A stretch of 64,000 nucleotides of DNA from CAVXDY01 sp963760715 (GTDB taxonomy: Bacteria; Actinomycetota; Thermoleophilia; Miltoncostaeales; Miltoncostaeaceae): the NCBI GenBank assembly GCA_963760715.1, contig CAVXDY010000003.1, positions 434,001-498,000 of the forward strand, in the 5' to 3' direction. Under the pieces are notes generated by a model that was not told where the DNA came from, ran no database searches, and saw only the letters and a list, made by a program, of their open reading frames with translations. Positions 52,031 to 59,825 of this stretch are shown piece by piece. The stretch's first letter is position 1; each line of letters opens with the position of its first letter. The position numbers and the translations under genes were made by a program.

Positions 52031-52477
52031 CTACCAGGTACCGCCCCCGACGATGCTGCGGGTCACCTTGCCGTTCGCGGCTCGGGCGTACCGGTAGGTC
52101 TTCGACCCCGAGGCGGCCTGGAGGCTGTACGTCGTCGCCGTCGAGGTGAGGATCACGACCTCGTTCTTCGGCGCGGTGGCGACGGGGGTGGCGGTGGTGG
52201 CCTTCCAGGCGATGCTGGGATTGATCAGCTTCATGGCGGTCACCGCCGCCGTCGGACTCGTCGGATACGCCTGCGTGCCGGTGTAGTGGGACTCGAACGT
52301 GACCGAGCCGTGGTGCAGGAGGGCGATGACGACCGCGGAGTTGGCCGTGGACTTCTGCCCGATGAACTGCGGCACGGCGATGGCGGCGAGGATGCCGACG
52401 ATGAGCACCACGACGAGGAGCTCGACGAGGGTGAAGCCGTCGTGGCCCGGCAGCCTGTTCCTGCGCCGCTCGAGCAT
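52031..52477 (-). CDS. Type IV pilin-like protein
   Basis: A 148-residue prepilin. A basic 14-residue leader (MLERRRNRLPGHDG) precedes the peptidase/N-methylation site G-FTLVELLVVVLIVGILAA, with Glu at +5, followed by AVPQFIGQKS. The rest is a small beta-rich pilin head with Thr/Ala-rich strands and no Cys pair. ATG 52477 has GGAG seven bases upstream; ATG 52489 is in the same frame. No prepilin peptidase, ATPase or assembly gene is near, so it depends on machinery elsewhere. Confidence 0.82.
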   Translation of the reverse strand: MLERRRNRLPGHDGFTLVELLVVVLIVGILAAIAVPQFIGQKSTANSAVVIALLHHGSVTFESHYTGTQAYPTSPTAAVTAMKLINPSIAWKATTATPVATAPKNEVVILTSTATTYSLQAASGSKTYRYARAANGKVTRSIVGGGTW

Positions 52478-52614
52478 GATGGTCTCCATCCGGAATGGGG
52501 TGCGCGCGGGAGGACCGAGGCACACACGGCCTCCGGCGGCCATTCCGTTCATCGGGACGCGCAGCGGCCGACTTGAGCGGCGCGCCCGGCCCGCGAGAGA
52601 GAGCGGGGCCGGGG

Positions 52615-53307
52615 TCAGCCGGTGCGCGGAACGCCCCGCTGGTCGGCGCGACCGCGCGCGAGGCTGGCCCTCAGGATGTGGACGCTGAGGACGAACAGCC
52701 ACACGGGGAAGACCAGTTCGACCCAGGGGAGGAAGCTGGCCGTCAGCAGGATGAGGAGCGCCCCCGCGAATCCCCCGGCGGTCAGCCACCGAGGCGCGTT
52801 CCGGGTGCGCAGCAGGATGGTGGACGTGGCGATCATGAAGACACCTGCCATCCGCATCGCGTAGACGACCAGCAGGTCGTGGGCCAGGCGCCGGCCGAGG
52901 TCCCACGCGCCGGACGTGACGACGGTTTGCGCATGGTCGTGGGCGACGCCGGCCACGGCCGCGGCGACGGCCGCCGACGCGAAGAGCATCGCGACGAACA
53001 GCAGGCCGCTGCCCAGGAAGACGGTCGCGAAGAAGCGGTCCTCCGCCTCGCCCACGCGATCGCGCACGACGCCGATGAACCAGAGGAAGGCGATCCCCGC
53101 GAACGGCACCAGCGCCAGCGCCACCCGCACCGCGTCCCGCCGCGAGCCGTCCCTCAGCCAGTCCCCGTTGTCGGTGGGATCGAGCGGCACCGACAGGTGG
53201 ATGAGCACCAGCGCGGCCGCGAACAGCACGGAGAAGGCGATCCCCGCCACCGCGGCGGACCGGGGCGTGCGAAGGGCCTGGCGGAGGGTCTCCTGCTCGG
53301 TCGCCAT
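52615..53307 (-). CDS. Multi-pass membrane protein of unknown function
   Basis: A 230-residue protein with about six hydrophobic segments: AAVAGIAFSVLFAAALVLIH, ALALVPFAGIAFLWFIGV, GSGLLFVAMLFASAAVAA and three more toward PWVELVFPVWLFVLSVH. The motif WFIGVVRDRVGEAEDRFFAT joins two of them. I recognise this as a type seen in Actinobacteria but know no function. ATG 53307 has GAGGA about nine bases upstream. It is divergent from the ion-channel gene across 158 bases with nothing else recognisable. Confidence 0.65.
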   Translation of the reverse strand: MATEQETLRQALRTPRSAAVAGIAFSVLFAAALVLIHLSVPLDPTDNGDWLRDGSRRDAVRVALALVPFAGIAFLWFIGVVRDRVGEAEDRFFATVFLGSGLLFVAMLFASAAVAAAVAGVAHDHAQTVVTSGAWDLGRRLAHDLLVVYAMRMAGVFMIATSTILLRTRNAPRWLTAGGFAGALLILLTASFLPWVELVFPVWLFVLSVHILRASLARGRADQRGVPRTG

Positions 53308-53465
53308 CGGCGCGATCCTCGTCGCGCGATCGCTGAATTGAAATCGCCCGATCGGGATGAACCCCGACGACCCGCCCGATGCTCGTATCGTCCCGACGGG
53401 GCGTTGCCTCGCCGGCGCGGCCGACGGAGGATCGGTCGCGCAGCCCATCGACGAATGGCGGGTAG

Positions 53466-54212
53466 GTGACGGCCGAGGACGAACCCGGAGACGCGGCGGT
53501 GGACGAGCGGGCCCCCGCAATCCACCGCGGGTGGTTGGCGTTCGCGTCCTGGCTGACCGGGCTGCGGGCGAGCCGCAGCTACGCCTTCGTCCTGCTTCTC
53601 GTGGTGATCGGCTTCGTGTTCGCCGCCACGGCGCCGGACGAGAGGTGGTCGATCGGTGTCCTCCTGCTGATCCAGAGCCTCGCCCTCATGATCGCGATGT
53701 GGACCTCTCGCGCCGGGCCGATCGGCATCCGCATCGCGATCCCCGTCGTGGCGATCGCGGTGGCCGTTGCCGAGGTGGTGCACGGGAACAGGGCCCTCAC
53801 GAGCGCGAGCGGGATCCTGGGCGGTCTGCTGGTGGCGGCGACGATCGTGGTCATCGCGCGTGGCGTGGTCAGCCACGACGAGGTGAACGCGCAGTCGGTC
53901 ATCGGCGCGATCACCATCTACGTGCTCCTGGGGATGCTGTTCGTCTTCATCTTCACGGTGGTGGCCGTCATCGGGGACGGGCCGCTCTTCGCCCAGGGCA
54001 CGGACGGCACGCTCTCGGTGCGGCTGTACTTCAGCTTCACCACCATCACGACGGTCGGCTACGGCGACTACACGACGGCCGGCAACGCCGGGCACATGTT
54101 CGCGGTCTCGGAGGCCCTCATCGGCCAGGTCTATCTCGTGACCGTCGTCGCCGTCCTCGTCAGCAGGATGAGGCCGATGCGCAGGCGGGGGGGCGGTGAC
54201 GAGGTGAGTTGA
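53466..54212 (+). CDS. Potassium-channel family protein (Ion_trans_2)
   Basis: A 248-residue membrane protein. The selectivity filter TTVGYGDY (about 194-201) lies between two C-terminal helices (VLLGMLFVFIFTVVAVI before, IGQVYLVTVVAVLVS after), the classic two-helix pore. Four or five further hydrophobic segments precede it and replace a standard voltage sensor; no Arg-rich S4 and no RCK domain are present. It probably forms a tetramer conducting K+. GTG 53466 is the assumed start. The C-terminus is Arg-rich. Confidence 0.85.
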   Translation: MTAEDEPGDAAVDERAPAIHRGWLAFASWLTGLRASRSYAFVLLLVVIGFVFAATAPDERWSIGVLLLIQSLALMIAMWTSRAGPIGIRIAIPVVAIAVAVAEVVHGNRALTSASGILGGLLVAATIVVIARGVVSHDEVNAQSVIGAITIYVLLGMLFVFIFTVVAVIGDGPLFAQGTDGTLSVRLYFSFTTITTVGYGDYTTAGNAGHMFAVSEALIGQVYLVTVVAVLVSRMRPMRRRGGGDEVS

Positions 54213-54255
54213 CGGATCGGCGCGGACGGCAAAACGCGGCAGAAACGGGGGAACC

Positions 54256-54624
54256 ATGCTCAGATACGTGAGCTTCTTCAGCTACACCGGTGAGGCGTGG
54301 GACCGCATGATCAAGCAGCCCGGCAACCGCGCGCACGCGGCGCGGGAGCTGATCGAGGAGATCGGCGGCCGGATGGAGGTCTTCTACTGGATGCTCGGGG
54401 ATTGGGACGGCCTGGTGATCTACGAGATGCCCGACGTGGCCGCCGCCGCGGCCTTCTCCGGTCGCGTGACCAGCTCCGGTCTCCTCAAGAGCGTCTCGAC
54501 CCACCAGCTGATCAGCTCGGACGAGGGGCACGACGCCCTGCTGAAAGCCATGTCCGCCGAGGGCGCCTACCAGCCGCCCGGCACCCAGAGGGAGTGGCGC
54601 GCCGACTACGAGACGCTGGGCTGA
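54256..54624 (+). CDS. GYD domain protein
   Basis: A 122-residue ferredoxin-fold protein of the GYD family. It opens MLRYVSFFSYTGEAWDRMIK and has MEVFYWMLGDWDGLVIYEMP, where GDWD stands at the GYD position. Its role is unknown; relatives are small soluble dimers. GGGGGAA precedes ATG 54256. It is convergent with the alpha/beta hydrolase gene, 12 bases away. Confidence 0.8.
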   Translation: MLRYVSFFSYTGEAWDRMIKQPGNRAHAARELIEEIGGRMEVFYWMLGDWDGLVIYEMPDVAAAAAFSGRVTSSGLLKSVSTHQLISSDEGHDALLKAMSAEGAYQPPGTQREWRADYETLG

Positions 54625-54636
54625 CGGGCGGAGGCC

Positions 54637-55443
54637 TCAGCCGCTCTGACGGAGCAGGAACTCCACGGTGGCCGTGTTGAAGGCCTCCGGATCCTCGTGC
54701 AGGCCGGCATGGGAGAGGTGGTCGAACACGACGAGCTCACTCGTCGCGATCCCGCTCGTGAGCGGCTCGGCGAACCGCGTGGACGTGACCATGTCATGGG
54801 CCCCGAAGGTGATCAGCGTCGGAGCGGTGATGGAGCCGAGCGCCGAGCTCGCGTCATGGCCGATGACGGCCTCGGACTGGGCCAGGAACGCATCCAGCGG
54901 CTGGGCCGGGCGACTCCGGACGAACTCGACCAGGCCGTCCACGAACTCCGGCCTCTGCGCGTACATCTCGGGCGTGAAGCAGAGCGGGAAGATGCCCTGG
55001 ATGACCGCGTCGGCGACCGTGGGCAGCGCCCTCGCGAGGGCCCGCCACATCTCGACGATCGTCCGCAGGTAGAGATCCGTGGCCGGCCAGGCGCTGTGCA
55101 GCGAGAGGGATCGCACGCGCTCCGGATGACGCGCCGCCAGGTGGGTCGCCACCGCTGCTCCGAGCGAGACCCCGGCGACATGTGCCCGCTCGACCCCGAT
55201 GGCCTCGAGGAATCCGGCGAGCTGGTCGGCGTATCCCTCGGTGGAATAGGGCCCGGCCGGCTTGTCGCTCTCGCCCGAGCCGGGCAGGTCCACGGAGATG
55301 CACCGGAAGTGCTCCGTGTACGCCGGCAGCTGGAAGGCGTAGCAGGCGTTGTCGGCGGCGAGATAGGGGATGAGCAGCAGAGGCTCGCCCTCCCCCTGCT
55401 CCTCGTAGTTGAAGGAGAGCCCGTGGGCGCGCACCTGTGGCAT
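54637..55443 (-). CDS. Alpha/beta hydrolase
   Basis: A 268-residue hydrolase. LLLIPYLAADNACY is the oxyanion region, DLPGSGESDKP the strand-4 loop, AGVSLGAAVATHL the nucleophile elbow (Ser about 97), with Asp in FGAHDMVTS and His in HLSHAGLHE. It could be an esterase, lactonase or haloperoxidase-like enzyme. ATG 55443 lies 16 bases from a perfect palindrome at 55459-55479, which may be its operator. It is divergent from hsp20. Confidence 0.85.
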   Translation of the reverse strand: MPQVRAHGLSFNYEEQGEGEPLLLIPYLAADNACYAFQLPAYTEHFRCISVDLPGSGESDKPAGPYSTEGYADQLAGFLEAIGVERAHVAGVSLGAAVATHLAARHPERVRSLSLHSAWPATDLYLRTIVEMWRALARALPTVADAVIQGIFPLCFTPEMYAQRPEFVDGLVEFVRSRPAQPLDAFLAQSEAVIGHDASSALGSITAPTLITFGAHDMVTSTRFAEPLTSGIATSELVVFDHLSHAGLHEDPEAFNTATVEFLLRQSG

Positions 55444-55458
55444 CGATGTCCCCTTACG

Positions 55459-55479
55459 CGATCGCCAAGGTGGCGATCG
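55459..55479. promoter_or_regulatory. Perfect palindrome between alpha/beta hydrolase and hsp20 genes
   Basis: CGATCGCCA-AGG-TGGCGATCG is a 9-base perfect inverted repeat with a three-base centre. It starts 16 bases upstream of the hydrolase ATG and 140 bases before hsp20. It is neither a CIRCE nor a HAIR element. It could be an operator or a hairpin in the hydrolase leader. The other 140 bases of this gap show nothing else clear. Confidence 0.5.
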
Positions 55480-55620
55480 TACAACGCCCGGGCCCGGGGC
55501 CGACACCTGCGGGGCGCGAGACCGCGGGTTGACCGCATGCCGCCTGGGGGGCCCCACGGATGGCGGCAACCGGGGGCCGCGCGAGCATCTTTGTCCGACC
55601 GTGTCGAAAGGAAGACGAAG

Positions 55621-56061
55621 ATGCCCGACATCGTCCGCTGGGACCCGTTCCGAGAGATCGCCGGCCTGCGCGGCGAGCTGGATCGCCTGTTCGGCCGCCT
55701 GACCGACCCGACCGCATCGCGGCTGCCGCACCGGTGGGCGCCGGTGGCCGACGTCATGGAGACCGACGACGAGATCGTGATCACCGCCGAGCTGCCGGGC
55801 GTGAAGGATGAGGACGTCGAGATCACGGTGCACGACGGCATGCTGCGCATCGCCGGCGAGCGCCGGCTCGAGGATGAGGTCCGCGAGGAGCACCGCTACC
55901 GCCTTGAGCGGACCTTCGGCAGCTTCGAGCGCACCTTCCCGCTTCCTCGGGGGGTCGAGGCGAAGGACATCACCGCCGCCGTCGCCTACGGCGTGCTCCG
56001 TATCCGCATCCCCAAACCCACGGCGTCGCAGCCCGCCCGCATCCCCCTCGGCAAGGGCTGA
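55621..56061 (+). CDS. Hsp20 family small heat-shock protein
   Basis: A 146-residue holdase chaperone. The alpha-crystallin domain runs about 42-135: APVADVMETDDEIVITAELP, GVKDEDVEITVHDGMLRIAG and FERTFPLPRGVEAKDI, ending in the assembly motif RIRIPKP (I-x-I). The N-terminus MPDIVRWDPFREIAGLRGEL is the usual bacterial type. GAAAGGAAG is six bases before the ATG. No hspR gene is near. A hairpin follows at 56072. Confidence 0.92.
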   Translation: MPDIVRWDPFREIAGLRGELDRLFGRLTDPTASRLPHRWAPVADVMETDDEIVITAELPGVKDEDVEITVHDGMLRIAGERRLEDEVREEHRYRLERTFGSFERTFPLPRGVEAKDITAAVAYGVLRIRIPKPTASQPARIPLGKG

Positions 56062-56071
56062 CTGTGAGGAT

Positions 56072-56099
56072 GATGGCGGCTCCGTCTGGGGCCGCCATC
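56072..56099 (+). terminator. Hairpin after hsp20
   Basis: GATGGCGGC (56072-56080) and GCCGCCATC (56091-56099) pair exactly across a ten-base loop, 11 bases after the hsp20 stop. No U-tract follows. The remaining bases up to the DMT-transporter stop at 56192 hold no gene. Confidence 0.5.
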
Positions 56100-56191
56100 A
56101 GGCTGGCGTCGATCGCCCGCTCTCCCGCGAGGGGCGCCAGCTCCACGACTTGGCGGCCGCACCCCATGACGCTCCCCGGCGGGGCACCTCG

Positions 56192-57085
56192 CTATGCCGG
56201 AGCCGGTTCCGGGGTGGCCGCCGGCGTCTCGTGCCCGCCCTTCTCCTCGGCGGACGCGATCATGACGGCGCCGAAGAGGGCCAGGGCGAGCCCGCCGATT
56301 CCGAGCACCGCGTGCCATTCCGGGTTCGTGTCGAGCCGCTCTTGGAGGACGAGCGCGCCGAGCAGCACGCTGACCACCGGGTTCGCGACCGAGACCGTCG
56401 CCACCGAGGGGACGAGCCGCCCGGTCGAGAGCGAGAGCTGCTGGAAGAGGAAGCCGACGAGCCCGGCGGTCGTCATCACCCAGAACTCCCAGCCGCCGAG
56501 CACCCCCGAGACCCCAACCGTGTGGAGGCTCTCGACCACGGGCTTCATCAGCGTCGCCGAGAGGCCGTACAGGACGCCGGCGATGGTGCCGAGGGTCGCG
56601 GCGCGGGCGGTCAGGTTGCCGCGGTTCGCGAACAGGAGCAGCGCCGCGCAGATGGCGCCGATCACCAGGATCGAGGCGATCCAGTCGGACGCGGGGGCGT
56701 TGTCCACCCCGGCGGCCGGATCCCCGAAGGAGGCGAAGATCGCGAGGCCGGCGACGATGACCCCGGCGCCGAACACCAGCCGCCGGGTGATCACCTGGCC
56801 GGTCATGTAGTAGCCGAGCGGCAGCGCCCAGATGACCGACGTGACCAGGAGCGGCTGGATGATCGAGACGCGCCCCCGGTCGAGGGCGGCCGCCTGCAGG
56901 GCGACGCCGAGGAGCTGCACGGCCAGGCCCAGGAGCCACAGCCACTGGGTGAGCAGCACGAGGAACGACTTCGGGTGACGGAAGGAGACGTCGGTGAGGC
57001 TGAGGGCGGCCTTCTGCCAAAGCGTCGCCGCGAGGGCGAAGAAGAAGGCCGCGACAATCGCGAGCAGTGCTGCGAGCTCATCCAC
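56192..57085 (-). CDS. DMT superfamily (EamA-like) transporter
   Basis: A 297-residue inner-membrane protein with about nine or ten hydrophobic segments in two repeats. It starts LAALLAIVAAFFFALAATLW, and the second half has GVLYGLSATLMKPVVES and VATVSVANPVVSVLLGALVL, the typical last-but-one segment. The substrate is unknown; members export or import metabolites. GTG 57085 is the start. The C-terminal tail is short and Pro/Glu-rich. Confidence 0.85.
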   Translation of the reverse strand: MDELAALLAIVAAFFFALAATLWQKAALSLTDVSFRHPKSFLVLLTQWLWLLGLAVQLLGVALQAAALDRGRVSIIQPLLVTSVIWALPLGYYMTGQVITRRLVFGAGVIVAGLAIFASFGDPAAGVDNAPASDWIASILVIGAICAALLLFANRGNLTARAATLGTIAGVLYGLSATLMKPVVESLHTVGVSGVLGGWEFWVMTTAGLVGFLFQQLSLSTGRLVPSVATVSVANPVVSVLLGALVLQERLDTNPEWHAVLGIGGLALALFGAVMIASAEEKGGHETPAATPEPAPA

Positions 57086-57131
57086 CGCGCCGGGAGGCTA
57101 CCGGGGCGGCGAGACGGCGGCTCGCGCCCGG

Positions 57132-59741
57132 CTAGCGGGCGGGGCCCACCACCCGGAAGGCCACGTGCCGCGGCTTCGACCGGGCGCCCGTTGCGTCGGT
57201 GGCGATCACCACCAGCCGGTGGGCGCCGGGCGGCAGCCCCCTCGCCCCGATCCGCCCACTGAACACGATGCGGTTGGCGCCCGCCGTCCCGGCCCGAAGC
57301 AGCCGCCCGCGCCCCGGGTGCCGCACGCAGCGCGCACGGCCGGGCACCCGCGCGTGGGCCTTCACGGCGACGCACCGCATCCTCCCCCTGCGCGCCACCT
57401 TCCTCCGCCCCGCGATCGTGCGCTGGACCAGGAGCCGCACCGACGCCTTCTCGGAGAGCCGGAAGCGGACGACGGCGCCGAGGGCGGCCTGCGTTCGTGT
57501 CCGGCCCCGAAGCGCCGCCCCCTTCTCGCCCACCGCGAACGTCTTCGGGGAGATCGTGAGCCGGGTCACGCGAGGGGCGCCGGGCGCACCCGTGGTGAGC
57601 GCGGCGGTCGTGGAGAAGGTCCGATCGGCGCCGTTCGCGGTGCCGTCGGGTCCGGTCGCCACCAGCCGGTAGTGGTAGGTCGTTCGCGGCGCGAGACCGG
57701 TCAGGTCGATCGCGACGGGCGACGGGGCCGCCGCGCCTTGCACGGCCGAGACGGCGCTCTGGCGCCCGTACGCGGCGGTCGGGCCGAACTGGACCCGCGC
57801 GCTCGTGGCCAAGCCGCGCGTGTCGACGGTGCCATCCACCCCGGCCGAGCTGCCGGTCAGGTTGCTCGCGGCCCCGGTGGTGGCGAGCGGGGGCGCCACC
57901 TCGTAGGCGCCGATGTCACAGCCCGCGCCGATCGGACGCCGGGCGCCACGCTGGTCGGTCGCCGGGCACCCTGTCGCCGGTGCCCGGTCGAGCGCGGATC
58001 CCCCGGCCCCCGGCTTCATCGTGGGTCCCGTCCCGCCGTTGTCGGCGAGCGCCCCGAGCAGCGGATCCGACGGGCTCCCCACGCATCCGATCGCCTGGAA
58101 GGCCACGTTGTCGCCGCCGTCCTGGACGAAGTAGACGCCGTCGCAGCGGTTGCCGCTCACGATCGTGCGGGCCAGGGTCGTCGGCCCCTCGCTGCGGATG
58201 CCGTCGCCCACGCCGGGCGCCCCGGCGGCGCCCGGCGACCCGGGGCCGCCGGTCAGGACCGAGTGGCCCCCCGTGCCGGACCCCCCGGTGCCGTTGCCGG
58301 CCACGGTCGCGTGCACGAGCGTGAGGGTGCCGATGTTGGCGATCCCCCCGCCGTGGCCACCCTCCCCGCCGTTGCCGCCCGCGCTCCCGGGGCCTCCGGT
58401 GCTGAGGCCGAACCCGCCGCCACCACCCCCGCCTCCTCCGCCGGTGGTGTTGCCGGCGAACGTCGCGTTCGTGATCGCGAGCGGCAGGCCGACCAGCGCG
58501 ATGCCGCCGCCATCACCGCCCTTCCCCGCGTTGCCGCCGGTGCCGGCGCCGACGTCGCCGACGCCCGCGCCGGCGCCGCCCCGTCCCGCGCCCCCCTGCC
58601 CACCGCCCCCGGTGGAGTTGCGGGCCATCGTGGTTCCCTCGATCACCGCGACCCCGAGCATCCGGATGCCTCCGCCGCTGGCGCCCTCCTCGCCGGTGCC
58701 GCCGACGCCGTCGCCACCGGTGCCGCCGGCGCCCCCGCCGGCGGCCGCCCCGCCGAACCCATCGCCCCCCGGGCCGCCCGCGCCGGACCGGTTGTCGGTG
58801 ATCGCGCTGCCGGTGATCGTCAGGCTCCCGCCATCGATGCCACCGACGCCTCCACGGCCGCCATGGCCCCCGACCCCGTCGCCGCCATCCGCTCCGAGGA
58901 GACCCCCGGTCGTTGAGCCGCCCCGTCCGGTCCCGCCCGCCCCGCCGGTGCCGCCCGTGTTGTGGGCCACCACGCTCCCGACGAGGGTCAGCGTCCCTCC
59001 CGGAACGGTGGCGTCGATGCCGCCGACGCCGCCGCGCCCGCCCCCGCCGGCGTAGCCCGAGCCCCCCATCGAGCCGTTCTGACTGAGGCCACCGGTGGCG
59101 TCGCCGCCCCGCCCCCCCGTGCCCGCCGTGTTGCCCACGACGGCACCGTCCACGATGGTCAGCCGGCCGCCCGTGCGGATCCCCGCCCCCGAGTTGCTCG
59201 AGCCCCCGTCGGGGCCGACGATGCTGGAGGGCACCCCCCCGCCCGGCGCGACCACGGCCGCACCCGGCGTCCCGGTGGGGGTCGCGCCTCCCGTGATCGT
59301 CACGCCGTCGATCACGACGAGCGGGGCGCCCGCGGCCTGGACGTCGATCACCCGGTCCGTCCCACGGGCGTCGATCGTGGTCGCGTCCCTCCCGGCCCCG
59401 ACGATCCTGAGGGAGCTCCTGACGTCCAGGTCGCCGGAGTCGTTCAGGTCCTCACCCTCCTTGGAGCCCGTCCGGGTGAGGACGTAGACGCCGGCGCCGA
59501 GCCGGATGGTGTCCGACCCGCCCGCCGCGCCCGCCGGGCACTCGCCCGCGCCGGCGGTGGCCACGTTCAGGTTGGCCGCCGAGATGGCCTCGCGCAGGCC
59601 GCACTGCCCGTCCGCCGCGACGGCGTCCGGCTTGATCGTGACGGTGATCGTCGCGCCGAATGCACCCGCCGGCAGGACGCCGAGAATGCCGAGAACCGCC
59701 CCGAGCACGACGGCTCTCGATGTCAGCGTCACCGCGGCCAT
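57132..59741 (-). CDS. Secreted Gly-rich parallel beta-helix protein with CSLREA-like motif
   Basis: An 869-residue exported protein. ATG 59741 opens a signal peptide (MAAVTLTSRAVVLGAVLGIL). Just after it comes DGQCGLREAISAANLN, a CGLREA variant of the CSLREA domain, which marks large cell-surface beta-helix proteins. Residues about 80-540 are beta-helix turns (LTIVDGAVVGNTAGTGG, TLTLVGSVVAHNTGGTG) loaded with Gly, including a run of about ten Gly. A fibronectin-III-like stretch (TYHYRLVATGPDGTA) follows. The last 130 residues are a Cys-containing module like that of the propeller protein at 47784. It is probably a surface adhesin; this is inferred. Confidence 0.82.
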   Translation of the reverse strand: MAAVTLTSRAVVLGAVLGILGVLPAGAFGATITVTIKPDAVAADGQCGLREAISAANLNVATAGAGECPAGAAGGSDTIRLGAGVYVLTRTGSKEGEDLNDSGDLDVRSSLRIVGAGRDATTIDARGTDRVIDVQAAGAPLVVIDGVTITGGATPTGTPGAAVVAPGGGVPSSIVGPDGGSSNSGAGIRTGGRLTIVDGAVVGNTAGTGGRGGDATGGLSQNGSMGGSGYAGGGGRGGVGGIDATVPGGTLTLVGSVVAHNTGGTGGAGGTGRGGSTTGGLLGADGGDGVGGHGGRGGVGGIDGGSLTITGSAITDNRSGAGGPGGDGFGGAAAGGGAGGTGGDGVGGTGEEGASGGGIRMLGVAVIEGTTMARNSTGGGGQGGAGRGGAGAGVGDVGAGTGGNAGKGGDGGGIALVGLPLAITNATFAGNTTGGGGGGGGGGFGLSTGGPGSAGGNGGEGGHGGGIANIGTLTLVHATVAGNGTGGSGTGGHSVLTGGPGSPGAAGAPGVGDGIRSEGPTTLARTIVSGNRCDGVYFVQDGGDNVAFQAIGCVGSPSDPLLGALADNGGTGPTMKPGAGGSALDRAPATGCPATDQRGARRPIGAGCDIGAYEVAPPLATTGAASNLTGSSAGVDGTVDTRGLATSARVQFGPTAAYGRQSAVSAVQGAAAPSPVAIDLTGLAPRTTYHYRLVATGPDGTANGADRTFSTTAALTTGAPGAPRVTRLTISPKTFAVGEKGAALRGRTRTQAALGAVVRFRLSEKASVRLLVQRTIAGRRKVARRGRMRCVAVKAHARVPGRARCVRHPGRGRLLRAGTAGANRIVFSGRIGARGLPPGAHRLVVIATDATGARSKPRHVAFRVVGPAR

Positions 59742-59788
59742 ACTCCGCCCGCCCCTGGGCCGCGTCAACCAGGCGCCGTTGGCGGGAG

Positions 59789-59818
59789 TTGACATGTGAC
59801 TAAATAGTCACCTATCTT
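59789..59818 (+). promoter_or_regulatory. ArsR-type operator lying in a promoter spacer
   Basis: TTGACA (59789-59794) and TATCTT (59813-59818) are -35 and -10 boxes 18 bases apart. The spacer holds GTGACTA-AA-TAGTCAC (59796-59811), a perfect 7-base inverted repeat. GTG 59826 follows the -10 by seven bases, so the transcript is probably leaderless. The ACTAnnTAGT core suits an ArsR-family repressor, so autorepression is the likely logic. Confidence 0.68.
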
Positions 59819-59825
59819 CCTCGGC

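Noticed and set aside
58200..59300. CRISPR-like or tandem DNA repeats
   Set aside because: The repetition is in Gly codons of an open coding frame with irregular period, so it is protein low complexity and not an array.
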